Shown: positions 35,401 to 46,944 of the stretch, piece by piece | Layout of the letters: every line of letters starts with the position of its first letter | How positions within the stretch are numbered: position 1 is the first letter of the stretch | Source of the DNA: Phoronis australis | Taxonomy: Eukaryota > Phoronida > Phoronidae | Assembly (NCBI GenBank): GCA_002633005.1 | Contig: NMRA01000028.1 | Location: 460,606 to 524,605, forward strand | Length of the DNA: 64,000 nt | Reading direction: 5' to 3' | Program-made: the position numbers and the translations under genes | The notes under the pieces: generated by a model | What the model was told of the DNA's origin: nothing | Seen by the model: only the letters and a program-made list of their open reading frames with translations | The model's database searches: none

Positions 35401-36809
35401 CATGGGTCATGTCAATCAAGTGCTATCTGCTAATAAACAAACAGAACAGTAACATAAAAATAAAACTTTTTAAACCAAAACCAGTGTCAATCTACTCCTT
35501 AGAGTATCAAATATTTTAGAAAATTTTATTAGCTTTGGTCAGAATTTCATAACAGCAAATTCCGGCTTTGTGTTTTTGTGATTTCATTAGAAATCGCCCG
35601 TTGTAAGCGACAACACCTCTGTAGGCAAAAGTTCTTTTGCCACAGTTGTTTTTAGGTTTAACTGGTACCAGACAGCCAGAAACACTCGCTCTAGAATTGT
35701 AGTTGTGACACTGCCTGACTGCCGTGAATTTCGTAGCAAAGTAATTAGGTGTGAGGCTATGTGTGGCTTTGTACACCATAAAGTTTAAATGAAAGGCATG
35801 CCTGCAAACCAGGCTGCACCAACAAAGTTTATCGACGAGGTCAGAAATAGGAAAGTCATCATAAAGGCCACTATAGTTGAGTATCAGTGAAATTAACTGA
35901 AATCAAACCTTTTGCCTTATTAGTTTAAAACGTTTAAAAATATCCAGTGGGCTGCCGCATTGTCTCAGTCATAGCTATTTGAGAAGAGTGTCGGACTACC
36001 ACCGCGGAAGTTGTGCGTTCTAGATATCACTCACAACAAACCAAATACGGCACAATCTCAGAGCATGACATACTTGATATAGCGCAGCTTTTTCGAATGC
36101 CTATGCATGCACTTAAACACTTGGGTGACAAGTTTGAAGAGCCAAACTTTACGAAGCTGTGATAGTGTTCTATCGTTCGAGGTAAGAACGATATGATAAG
36201 TGATTGATTAAACAATGTGTTTCTAAGCTATGTGAGATGTACCTTGTATCAGCCTAGCAAAAAGTGGACGAGCGTTTTATTATTGCTAAAATTCTCACGT
36301 CGCAGTCGACAAACTCTTCACAGTTTAATGAAATCTTACCCACTCTACAGCAGTGTATTTCAAGTGAAGTTAGCAAGTAAAGTTACGGGCCTTGATTTCA
36401 GCGAATGCCTGGCATACAAAGCGAAAATTAGGGATTCGAAATGAAACCACAAAAATGAAACAGGTTTCATTTTTTCATGGCTCTGGTCGAAGCTAATGAA
36501 CTGCAAAACGTCTGCTGCAGTACAGTACAGTTTTCGGTCGTAAAACAGATAAAGACCCTTCACTGAACTGTGTGCAATTTAATGCTGAACTTTCTACCGT
36601 CTTAGATAATACGGTCTCAGACTTCTAATAAAACAAGCCCACATATTTATAATTTGTATTTTTGATGGTAAGAATGAAGGTGATGTCGACTTCATTGTAA
36701 ATATACTCCGAGATAATGAGTTAAATTACAATAATTATAGTAATACTTACTTTGTCGTAATCACAGAAGTAATAACCAACAAAGCGAAGAAAAATGCAGC
36801 AGTCTTCAT
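32467..36809 (-). CDS. M2: small secreted peptide precursor (three coding exons)
   Basis: Minus-strand exons 36751-36809, 34558-34674 and 32467-32473, all GT-AG with phase 2 introns. The 60-residue product starts MKTAAFFFALLVITSVITT; the signal peptide likely ends at VEG|FTA (24/25). The mature part (25-60) has no cysteine, contains Arg-Arg at 36-37 and Lys-Arg at 58-59, and ends with a single Gln after the latter. It aligns with P1/P2 by the LLV.T core of the signal peptide, VV(D/E)(A/G)FTA, GA.I.R.AE and the terminal EKR; exon 2 is 18 nt shorter. An upstream non-coding exon (about 36963-36922) and TATA box support it. Introns 1 and 2 each carry later transposon insertions. Function unknown. 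Exon 2 was found by homology to P exon 2, is too short for an open-frame scan, and has full splice sites. Confidence 0.7.
33297..33755 (-). mobile_element. Second THAP-domain element fragment in M2 intron 2
   Basis: Absent from U1 and U3 at the homologous place. The right end reads, on the minus strand, AAGGTGAAGGCAACC next to TTAA (about 33754-33757), and the U3 equivalent (about 50937) also has TTAA. The minus strand starts MPRFCCVLGCTHYRLTYRG, resembling a THAP N-terminus; an N at 33410 and frameshifts break the rest. The left end and about 220 bases of flank are lost. Confidence 0.5.
34790..35489. mobile_element. Possible solo LTR specific to U2
   Basis: A roughly 700-bp insertion relative to U1/U3 within M2 intron 1, starting TGTCACG and ending CAGTGTCA, so it has TG..CA ends on both strands. 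No convincing 5-bp target duplication at exactly these edges. It holds several heat-shock-element-like arrays (35216-35355). Confidence 0.3.
35240..35257. promoter_or_regulatory. Heat-shock-element-like array
   Basis: TTCTAGAACTTTCCGGAA is a perfect run of four alternating TTC/GAA units with two-base spacers. Related sites lie at 35216-35225, about 35300-35307 and 35343-35355. Confidence 0.45.
35510..35880 (-). mobile_element. LINE reverse transcriptase C-terminus
   Basis: Minus strand: MVYKATHSLTPNYF, then NSRASVSGCLVPVKPKN and TFAYRGVVAYN, the conserved C-terminal region of non-LTR reverse transcriptases. Same family as 9790-10256. Truncated at both ends. Confidence 0.7.
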
Positions 36810-36985
36810 GGCTTCCTAGAAATGAAACAGGAAGGAATTTGAGTGGACACAAACACCTAGTTATTTTATGATTGCTCTGGAGTTCTTGTGACTGATTTAA
36901 GTTAAAAATTTCAATACTAACCACGAAAGTGAACTTATATGACGCTTTGAAATATTCCAAATTGATCCTATTACAATTAAGAGCA

Positions 36986-37010
36986 GGTTTTATACATTTC
37001 AGTATAGTGG
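36986..37010 (-). promoter_or_regulatory. M2 core promoter
   Basis: Identical 25-bp element to M1, with TATAAA (minus) at 36988-36993. Non-coding exon 0 runs to 36922, then a GTTAGT donor. Confidence 0.75.
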
Positions 37011-37404
37011 TAATCGAGTATCATAAGTATATTATTATAACGGTGACCGGGTTATAGTGTTATAACATACACGTATTAATAAAATTCACACTGACGCACG
37101 CAAACGTATTATTATCATATGATATATTTTATATTAATGAATTAAATTTATTAAATTACATGCAGGCTTACTGGTTATTAAGTTTGACAAAGACAGTTTC
37201 ATATCCACGAAGCCTCCCAGAAACAATAGTGTCTCGAAGAACACGTCATAGCATAGAGCCCTTGTTCTGTGTTCATCTGATGGAAATTTTTCTGACAAGC
37301 TTTTGAAAATAATCACAATGTTTCACGTTTTCAACTAACAGAATACAGTTTGCATCTCATATCAAGCCTCTATATTAAATAAGTAGATTCTTCAAGTGGT
37401 ATAC

Positions 37405-37483
37405 ATACACAATTCATACATACATACATACACACATACATATATACGTATACGTATATATAAATATACACACGCGCTCACAC

Positions 37484-37541
<58 letters not shown>
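37405..37541. repeat. Compound microsatellite, U2 copy
   Basis: (CATA)n, then (CA)n and (TA)n. The CG tract of the U1 copy is absent and a TA tract (about 37518-37541) is present instead. Confidence 0.9.
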
Positions 37542-37544
37542 GAA

Positions 37545-39060
37545 AACCATTAGTAGGTAGACTGGACCCTGTTCAGCCCCATTTGAATATTAATGATTGA
37601 CTTGAGAATTCTCTGAGAGTATTTTTTGGGAAAATGATGATTTCACTACAAGTAAAAAAACGTAATTTGCGTGATAAATGATCAGGTCTCATATTGGCCC
37701 GCCGATATGCGCACTTAAATACAATAACAGGCTCGTTTATCTGTACTTTCAATAATATACCATTCCTAGTAATTGTGCATTTTGGGAAGTCTGAACCACA
37801 GACCCGTTGTGTGTTAACGGTCAGAACTAATGATAAGTCACTGGTAATTGGAAGTATACACGGAGCCCACGACGTGTTCCCTTGAACTTCGGACAAGAAC
37901 GACTTTTTACCAGGAGTCACTGAACATAACAGTACACGTTTCTTATTTGAAACAAACAATAACAAGTATTGAAAATTTCTTATAAAATAGGGTGTGTTGG
38001 CCTATGTTTCGAACATCTCGAATAATGCATCGTATTTAACCACGTTGCTCTACACAAAAGGTCACTGAAACCATGGACTTCTATAACGTTGTCGATGGTC
38101 GAACACAAGACTCGAAAATTTAAAAAATGGCGACTTGGTGGCGCAAAATGCATGTCTTACTGAAAATTGCTGTGACTTCTTAAAGGCCTGCACGGCAACT
38201 CTTTGTGAAACTGAGGAACGCTTCGGAAACCTGGAGAGATCCTATGAGACGTGGACATGTATTGTGTTCTGAAGGTGGGGTACTCGTCATTGTCCGCCCG
38301 AAATGGATTTTACATGGATAACGGTCGAAGCACTTATAACTTACGTTACCTAGGAAAGACAAGATTCTGGTGAACAGTCACTTACATCACAGGGTATAAT
38401 TAAAGTAATCCTGCAAGTTTCTCGTTCAGTTTTTAACCATGCGGTTTCCCCATGTAACAATAGTCTCTGTGTTTAACTCTTTGTAAAATACATTTAGTTT
38501 ACGTTTTTAATAAACTTGCAAAGTATTTTATTTCACTGTAGATGTACTTTTTCTGTTGTTATCTACATTGTTCTTCTTAATTGTTAATATCTATTTCATT
38601 TATTGTTACTCGGTGGTCAGCTATTAGTGGCCCGTGCCTTTTTTGGCCACCCAGTCATATAACAATGTATGTGTTTACATGATTTAAAGATAAAAGTCTA
38701 TCCCCCCCTCTCTCTCTCTACAGCAATTTCTTAGGATCCACGAACTCGTAAGGGCCTACTACTGAGTCATTGTCGTATTTAGACGTCGTTGGCAGATGGT
38801 GTTATCAAGAATAAGTTCTGCCTTTTGGCTCCTGCATTTAGCGTGAACACTGAGCTTGTGCTGGTCCACATAAGCTCTTGTGCTCGCCTTATAGTACGTA
38901 ACATGCTGACTAGGTGGTTCAGCCCTGCTTCACCGCATTTGACATTGGTATTTTTACCCTCACCATAGTTACTCCAAATTTGGTGATTGCTTTGCCGCCC
39001 ATGCGTGCGGTATCTACTATTCCCAATGTATTTTGTGCTGTGTATAGTGGCAAACGAGAC
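37545..39060. other. Intergenic region between M2 and P2, shared with U1
   Basis: Aligns with 20693-22300. The minus-strand frames at 37573-37965 and 38779-39081 are not conserved in a codon-aware way with U1. No gene supported. Confidence 0.5.
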
Positions 39061-41600
39061 TAACTTAGCCTGTTTTGTCAAATGCTGTCGTACCGATTTC
39101 GCAAGCTATTATTTAACTTGCGAGATCCATGAGAGGGGCGTAAGCCTGTCGCAAGATTATCGCCTTTGGGACGCTACCAGTGTTTTCTTTGTTGGATATA
39201 AAAATACAGGTCGTACGGATATCGTACCTTGGGCGCCCATCAGCCGGTTACCAATAACTGCTTATCATTATCTTTATTATAAGAAAGAAAAAAGTGAACA
39301 ATAGATACGCTTATCTACCGATATCTATATGGAACTTGCGCCCTAGTTTCCCGTTTGTCGCGGTCGCCTGGGTTCAGTCAGTTACGTCTGAGAAGCTGAC
39401 AAGAGCGGACTGGTTGCACTGTCTCTCAGATTTATCCTCGAAGACTTCTCAAAACGTAGTCGCAAGTGTCCCATAAATCTGATATCTGTCTTTTGTATAA
39501 ATGTACCATCCCAGTGCTTGATTTAGCGACATGCAGGTCGCCAATGCGGCCTCAGATTGTTTTGGTGACCTGGGAAAAGTTTCAAGCCGCCACGAGGTCA
39601 CCAATGCGAATATCAAAAGTCAGATAATAATTCCCTCTAAATTCATTTTAAGGTTCGCGTTGATTTCCAAATTTTAAATTACAAAGAGTGTTCCTAGATT
39701 TATTGCCTTTGATTCACAACTGTTCCGTTTATTTCGAAAATTCAGCGGATTTGCCACCACGAAGTTAACAGACGGCAGGTGGCATTGCCCGGCAAAAATC
39801 GGACAAGATCGTCGAAAGTCGCGCCACCAGTGCAAGCAGCCGTCTGCGTTCCACGCTCGTCCATGGATCTCCGGCGGGAGAACTAATGAAGACAGTGGAT
39901 GAAGAAAGCAAATGTACGTAGTACGTTTACTGAAGGAATTAAGAAGGAAGGAGACCCTGTCGTCCGACGTTTCTTGTTTTGGTCGACGAAAGTTTACGCC
40001 GAATAGGGATCTCAGAATTTCTTACCGCCGAAGTTTTCTTCAGTTTTGGCTACCTAAATATTTCGTTCGGCGACCTGGAATTTTGGCCAGAGATCGGAAA
40101 TGAATTGTGTATACTCAACTTGGACGGCGTGTGAACCCGGCAGCACTCCTGGATACAAGCAACGCGTAAACCCGTCACCTGGCTGGGTAGAGGCTACAGC
40201 ACGCCCCATCGGTGTTATTTTCATCCTTCGTACTTTAAACGGGCGGCAGACCAAATACAGTCACCGAATAATAGGTTTAAACGTCGTCAAAAATACATTT
40301 TACACTAAAAATTATCGCATCCTCTACGAAGCATGTCAACAGGGGCTAACCTATCGCAAGCAACGCCCCCTTGCGAAAATTCGCTGAACACCCGACAACC
40401 AAACAATATGTCGGAGTCAAATACACTGTCGCTGAACGGCGTTCCCCTCTAATGAAATCGATTGGGTGTTTTTGGACTATCCAAAAGCGCTTCGACAAAT
40501 ACAACAGTCGATGCTTTTCAGCAAAAAATCTTACGTTCATGATGTGAGATTAAATAACTTATGGTCGAGGAAAAGTATTTCGGAGCCAGCGAAAATCCGA
40601 AAGAACCCACATGGCTCACTTCAGCTGACAAATTACTAGGCCACTGATTCCGTATGCTCATGTAAAGCTGAGTATGTACCATAAAGTTGTAACCATTTTT
40701 ACGATTCAATAGTTTTCAGGAAAATTTGAACAAAATCTGTTAAGATTCACCGATATTTTCATTCTGTCATCTGCTAAATTTCGCCAAATGAAAAGTAAGT
40801 CACAAAATGGCATTCCCCGAGTAAAGTAGGCCGAGTCGACAGAAGTAAGCACTGCTTATGTTTTTCTAATCTTTAGAGGGAAATGTTTTGGTTAAAAAAT
40901 CAGGTTCATAGCTCAAGAACACACTCATCTTTTCATGTCAAATAAATGCATGGAACTAATCGTAATCATTCCAGCATGTGCCGAGATAGAGGCGGCCAGA
41001 CGAGTGAAACTCTGGTTCAAAATCAGATAGACCTATACTATAACTACGTAACTGAAAGTACGTACCCAGAAACAAATATATTTGGGTTTAGGCTTCAAGT
41101 AATCAAGCAACACTGCCTAGTTCAGCTGCTCGTGTGGCTGTCCACAAGGTTTTATACATCGTTTACACCTGTAAGTGACGGGATATATTTCTGGAGCTGT
41201 ATAACGGCTGTCGGATGCTTTAGCTTAGCTACCACAATTTCTTGAGTTATAGAATAAAATAAGCTTTACCGGACAACGTGCCATTTCTCGGTAAAATGGA
41301 GGTTTGGAAATGCAGACGATGTTGTGTTAAGAGTGCTGGGTTCTGATTAGTCAGTTAAGCCGACAGTCAAATTCCTGGCGATAGGTCAATTAGGATGACT
41401 GGCGAATTATTCCAGTTCTACTTTTTGGAGCCCGTGACCTGTTGCTTGACACTTGCATAGTAGCTCGTGAAGACATCCGGGGAAATTCGTGTTCTTTAGA
41501 CTTTTTTCATGAAATGGTATGATTTCGCTTAACTTCCCCAAAATGGCTCTTAACGAGGGAAGCTTGAGCGGTTATCGAAAGGTTTCCATAGATATCTTAG
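39060..41600. other. Non-coding sequence present in U2 and partly in U0
   Basis: 39340-40300 and 41380-41600 match 10417-10840 and 10940-11280. Frames at 39912-40103, 40100-40387 and 40946-41245 carry no recognisable domain. Confidence 0.45.
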
Positions 41601-42362
41601 AATTATGTTGACTAAATTTTCTTCTGATTCGAGGTGTGTGATAATTACAACACAATGGGTATACATGCGTGTTTCAACCGATGTTATCAGATTTTGAAAT
41701 GAATAACCCACGAACATCATAATACATCACATGATGTCTATGGAATAACATTTTACAGGGTATACCATCCTCCTTGGACGTCTACACAGGCAGTGTAACT
41801 GCCTACACTGGTCAAAGTCTGTATGAACTTTACATCAGTTCTCTTATACCCCTCAGTCAAACAGAAGTTTACGTACTCATGCGAACGTCATTGTCGGCAA
41901 GTTGCAGAAATGAGGTGAATTTTGTGTAAAGAATAATTGGGAGTTGGAGATAAAGTTAAGTTATTCCAGTGTTAAAGTTTCAGCGAACAAAGACAAGAAT
42001 ATTAAAATATGTTAACAATATACAATGTCATATTTTCATCAATGGGTGATTGTCAAAAAGGGCCTCCGGATATAATAAAATTCACAGTCAATTTTTATTT
42101 CGTCAATTTTAAAAAATATACGCCCGTACATTCTTAATAATTTCACCGTTCATGTTCTTGTTCGTTGTTCATTTTCTAATACAAAACTTAAAGAATAAAA
42201 ACGTTTGACAATGATCGTCACAAGAATTACATTTTCTAGTAGAAAAATGAGTTTTGATGACTTGTCACCATCCTGCATTCATTCATTTGCATAAAGATTT
42301 AATAAAAACGAAAATGTAACTTCATGCACAATTATATTACACCATCATTCTAATTTAGAAGA
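41600..42362. other. Conserved 5' flank of P2
   Basis: Aligns with 23280-24108 and with U0. No coding exon seen. Confidence 0.5.
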
Positions 42363-42387
42363 CCATCATACTGAAGTCTATAAAACC
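42363..42387 (+). promoter_or_regulatory. P2 core promoter
   Basis: Same element as P1, TATAAA at 42379-42384. Exon 0 ends at 42455 before GTTAGC. Confidence 0.75.
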
Positions 42388-42590
42388 ATCGTTGGTTTGC
42401 GAATAAAGCGACAGAACAGCCTTTGATTCTGACTGCTTTGAAGTTTCTACTACTGGTTAGCATATACAAGTTTTGTTGTTTACACTCCCAAAGATTTGAA
42501 TACCTGGCGATATCTCTCTTGATCTACGTTTTATTGAATACGGTTATGAAGATTTGAATAAACCGTTTCTATTTTGTTTTCTAGGTAACC

Positions 42591-45500
42591 ATGAAGAACG
42601 TGGTGATTTTCCTCACTTTGTTGGTAGCAACTGCCATGTAAGTATCTATGTTGTAACTCCATTTTGTGCACAAAATTCGCCTTGGCGAGACTAGGTGTTG
42701 TAAGTATCATAGACTTCTTGATCAACCTGGAAGCTCGGGAATGTGTCTGAAGTTGATAGTAAATGTGTATTCTTGACCACTGAGGAGTCATGTCTTGGAT
42801 ACCACGTATTGGTGCTGATGTCATCCATCCATTGCCAGAGAAAGCACGTGCCATCCTTGATGCACCAGCTCCACGAAATGTTACAGATTTTCAATCATTC
42901 TTCGTAATGTTGGACTATTATTCTCAGATCATTGGGAACCATGCAACGTAGTTGGTCCCGTTGCACAGGTTGTTTCACAAACAGACTAAATGGTGTTGAG
43001 GTAATGTCCAGAATTGTTTGTTTGTAGAGGCGAAGTGGGTAATTGGATCTGCACCAGTGCTTGTTCACTTTGAGCCGTGTAAGGACATGGTAATGGCCTG
43101 CGATGCGTCACCTTATGGCTAAGGTTCGGCTTTGTGCCAAAAATGAACTGTAGGCCAGGAAAGACCCATAGAATTTGCTTCCCACACACTTTCTCCTACA
43201 GAGCACCTTCCTTGGGAAAGTAAATATATGGCTGAGATTACTTCCACTACAATGCAGCGTTGGGCAATGACGCTGTCATCCTACAATTATAAGTCAGTGT
43301 GTCGTCCCGGCAAACACAATCGATTCTCTCAGTAGATTTAATTGTCTGTAACAAATAAGGAGGTTCACACACCTATGCCAGGTGTTACAATTCACCCAGT
43401 CCAGCATCTGGTATGCAAGCAATCGTATATTAGACGTTGAACTGAAACCGACCGTGTATTGTCAGTAGTTTTGTTGTTTATGACTGGTTGGCCAGAAAGG
43501 GTAAGACAAAGAATACTAACCGTATTTTGTTCGTAGAAACGAGTTGAGTACTCAGGACGGCATGTTACTCTGGGGTTCTCGTGTAGTAATTCCCCAACTT
43601 GGTCGCAATAACTTCCTCAGTGAGTTACACGACATTCACATTGGTACGTTACGCATGATGCCGTATGCTTGAGTATATGTTTGGTGTCCCATGTTGTATG
43701 CTGATATCGATATCTACTTGTGTTCCCTGCCAAAAAGAGAGGAAAGCTCTGACATGCATCCTCTAGGGATTGGCCTCATCGACCGTGGACTCGCGTTCAT
43801 GTTGATCACCTAGGCCCTTTTTGGTTGCTACTTGCCCATTTGAAATGGATTTAACTGCACGAAGTGAATTCGTCATTTTCTAAGACAACCATGTATAAGC
43901 TTCGTTGCTCTTTTTCGACACATGGTCTCCCTGTGTTGCTTATTTCTGACGATGACACTTCGTTCAGTAGTGAAGAAGTTAATGTGTTTTGTCCTCAGAA
44001 GGACATTAAGTAGGCCTACGTAACGTAAGCTACGTAAGCCTACTACCGTTCCACAAACGATCCAGAGCATAACGTGCTGTGCCTACTGACCGCGGAATGC
44101 CCGGTGCATTAAAAATGCAATCAAGTGGTTTTCAGACTAAATCAATTGTTTTTTAACTCCGTTATCGCAAGTCTCCGTACGCATTCACAGGTAGGAGTCC
44201 AGCAGAATTGCTTATGAAACGTCGATTACAAGAGCGTATATCTCGCATGTTCCCAGACCTGTGTCATATACTGCTAGGCTCTTTGATGGCACTATTGACA
44301 GACGATTCGTCGCCGCTGCGAACAACCTCCCATGGTTATTGATCTACGTCCGACGATTACATAACCACCTCCTGAGGTTGCAAGTCCGGTTTTTGTGGTT
44401 CAGTTAGCCTCAACTGTTGATATCGAGTCTCCTGGCTCCGCTGTTTCCGGTTGTGTAGAGCGAGGTCATTCTTGAATCGTTTGGAACATGGTGGATGGGT
44501 GCACTTTACGGGGTTCTGTTTGAGTATCTCACAATCTAGATGACTTAGATTTCTAAATATAGTCTTGCTCCTATGGTTTAGTATTAGGAGCTTGTTAGTT
44601 TACGGAAGACTTTAGTGTTTTTCCGGCTACGTCTCAACTAAGGGGTAAAAATTTTATAGCCTGGTACTTCACTGAATATGTATTGCATGAGCACATAATT
44701 ATACAAACGTCTCAATTTACCAAAGACCATCAATGAATGGAATGCAGTTTGTCAGTTAAGGTTATGATCATTGAATCATATTTGTTTTCACTGTAGTGTC
44801 GTTGACGCTTTTACTGCCGGGGGAGGTGGTAATGTCCCTGGAGCGCAAATTGCTCGGAGCGCAGAGGCCGACATGGATTCACTGATCAGTACTCTAGAAA
44901 CAGACGATCTGAACGTCAAACATGAAAAGAGGTTAGTTGACTTTTGTAAATGTATACGTTTTTATGACATAAAGTACTTGTAACCTGCGGCAGTCTTTGT
45001 GCACGGTACCCCCATCACCTTAAAAGGGAAGCTTTTTAGCTTCTGTTTCTCAGTAGCCATAGTTCTTGCCGGTGATGATAAGTGCATCCTGTATTGTAAA
45101 AGGAACAATCCCTGGATATCCAGAAAAGCTCGCATAGCTGTCATTCTTCCTGCTGCATTTTGGCAAGAATTTATGACTTTCGTTTCTTTTATGAGAGTCC
45201 TGAGAGTTACAGACCACTTGCTTTCAAATGCCTTGCCCGCACCCAGGGGAATTCAGGGGGCTCGAACGAAGCGAGCAAAAAAGTCCGCCTCACAGAAACA
45301 AAAACTCCGAAAGAAGTAGAAATCTACACAAGAGTCCACTAATGAGTCAGGAACCAATAAAATTCGACAAATGAAGAATTCATGACTCTGAACCTATCCC
45401 GTGAATTTTTTTTCTTCGAAAAAGTCCACATTCTCAAAAATCCGAACCCTCATTTTAGGCTGAATTTTGTGCTTTTGAACAGGTTTGCCTATACGTTTTG

Positions 45501-45644
45501 TCTTTTTTGTCACACTATTTGTGGTTGCTGTTATTTTAAAACCATTTTGTGCTGTGATGACGTCAGCTGGATGTATATTGCATTGAAAGTTTTGCTATGG
45601 AACTTTAATAAATATTTTTGGTTTTCAGGGAAACGTCGAATTGA
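42591..45644 (+). CDS. P2: small secreted peptide precursor (three coding exons)
   Basis: Exons 42591-42637, 44797-44931 and 45629-45644, phases as in P1. The 65-residue product differs from P1 at five positions (F6I, I29V, K33Q, L42M, A51T). By hand count the coding sequences differ at 12 of 198 sites, seven of them silent, and there is no coding indel although the introns have many. Signal peptide 1-20, cleavage VDA|FTA, secreted part without cysteine, terminal EKR plus ETSN. Intron 1 holds the same gypsy remnant as P1. The 3' exon is duplicated 0.69 kb downstream at a single-N junction, which may be an assembly effect. Confidence 0.75.
42780..44470 (+). mobile_element. Decayed Ty3/gypsy pol fragment in P2 intron 1
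   Basis: Same insertion as in P1 intron 1 with the same edges. It retains traces of reverse transcriptase, RNase H (LVHFEPCKDMVMACDASPYG) and integrase. It is more deleted than the U1 copy: about 100 bases after 43200 are missing, as is the region around the integrase C-terminus. Confidence 0.8.
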
Positions 45645-46827
45645 GAAAAGAAGCAAGCTGTTGGAAATTCAATATTGTTTCCCAGATCTTCAGCAATAAA
45701 AGATTTGTTATCTAGTTGTTAGCGAAATATTTTGCAGATAGGCATATCAATTTACGTTCATATCACTGACTAATTCAGATTTGCGTGATTGTGAACAATA
45801 TTGGGGGGAGAAAATAATTTTGCACCCTCCGTTCCAAAATATCACATTTCTTCCTAGCTGTACCACTTCTCAACCTCCCCCATGTCGTTAACCCTCTCAC
45901 CCGCCACACGGGTGCGGGCTTTGCTGTTGGGGAGACAAACCTTGTGTTTCAATAAAATTTCACGTTCAAGGGTAACCTTTACTTGCATTAGGCATTTCTG
46001 GCAAGAGTTTCGTCTTTACGGAATATAACTCACTTTATTGGGGTGCCAAAACATGTAATGCCAAATGCACCCAAACCTTTCTTTTAGGAGGTAGATTCCA
46101 CACTACTTGTCCACTCCGTTAAAAGCAAAATTATCACGTNAAAATCCGAACCCCCATTTTAGGCTGAATTTTGTGCTTTTGAACAGGTTTGCCTATACGT
46201 TTTGTCTTTTTTGTCACACTATTTGTGGTTGCATTTTGTGCTGTGATGACGTCAGCTGGATGTATATTGCATTGAAAGTTTTGCTATGGAACTTTAATAA
46301 ATATTTTTGGTTTTCAGGGAAACGTCGAATTGAGAAAAGAAGCAAGCTGTTTGAAATTCAATATTGTTTCCCAGATCTTCAGCAATAAAAGATTTGTTAT
46401 CTAGTTGTTAGCGAAATATTTTGCAGATAGGCATATCAATTTACGTTCATATCACTGACTAATTCAGATTTGCGTGATTGTGAACAATATTGGGAGGAGA
46501 AAATAATTTTGCACCCTCCGTTCCAAAATATCACATTTCTTCCTAGCTGTACCACTTCTCAACCTCCCCCATGTCGTTAACCCTCTCACCCGCCACACGG
46601 GTGCGGGCTTTGCTGTTGGGGAGACAAACCTTGTGTTTCAATAAAATTTCACGTTCAAGGGTAACCTTTACTTGCATTAGGCATTTCTGGCAAGAGTTTC
46701 GTCTTTACGGAATATAACTCACTTTATTGGGGTGCCAAAACATGTAATGCCAAATGCACCCAAACCTTTCTTTTAGGAGGTAGATTCCACACTACTTGTC
46801 CACTCCGTTAAAAGCAAAATTATCACG
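45437..46827 (+). repeat. 0.69-kb tandem duplication joined by a single N (46140)
   Basis: 45437-46139 and 46141-46827 are nearly identical and both contain P exon 3, the poly(A) signal (45695 and 46384) and the flank. The junction is a single N. One copy lacks a short segment (TGCTGTTATTTTAAAACC). Confidence 0.8.
46318..46390 (+). pseudogene. Extra copy of P2 exon 3
   Basis: Intact acceptor (TTTTCAG), coding tail and AATAAA at 46384-46389, but without its own exons 1-2. Either an alternative last exon of P2 or an assembly artefact. Confidence 0.5.
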
Positions 46828-46944
46828 TGGACCAGTACCCGTTTAAATTGTTGGTTACGTGACGGAGGTTTCAAATACTTTAGACCTGAGAGTAACTCGT
46901 AGGGTTACTGCGTGCAATTAAATACACAGAAAATGAGCATATAA

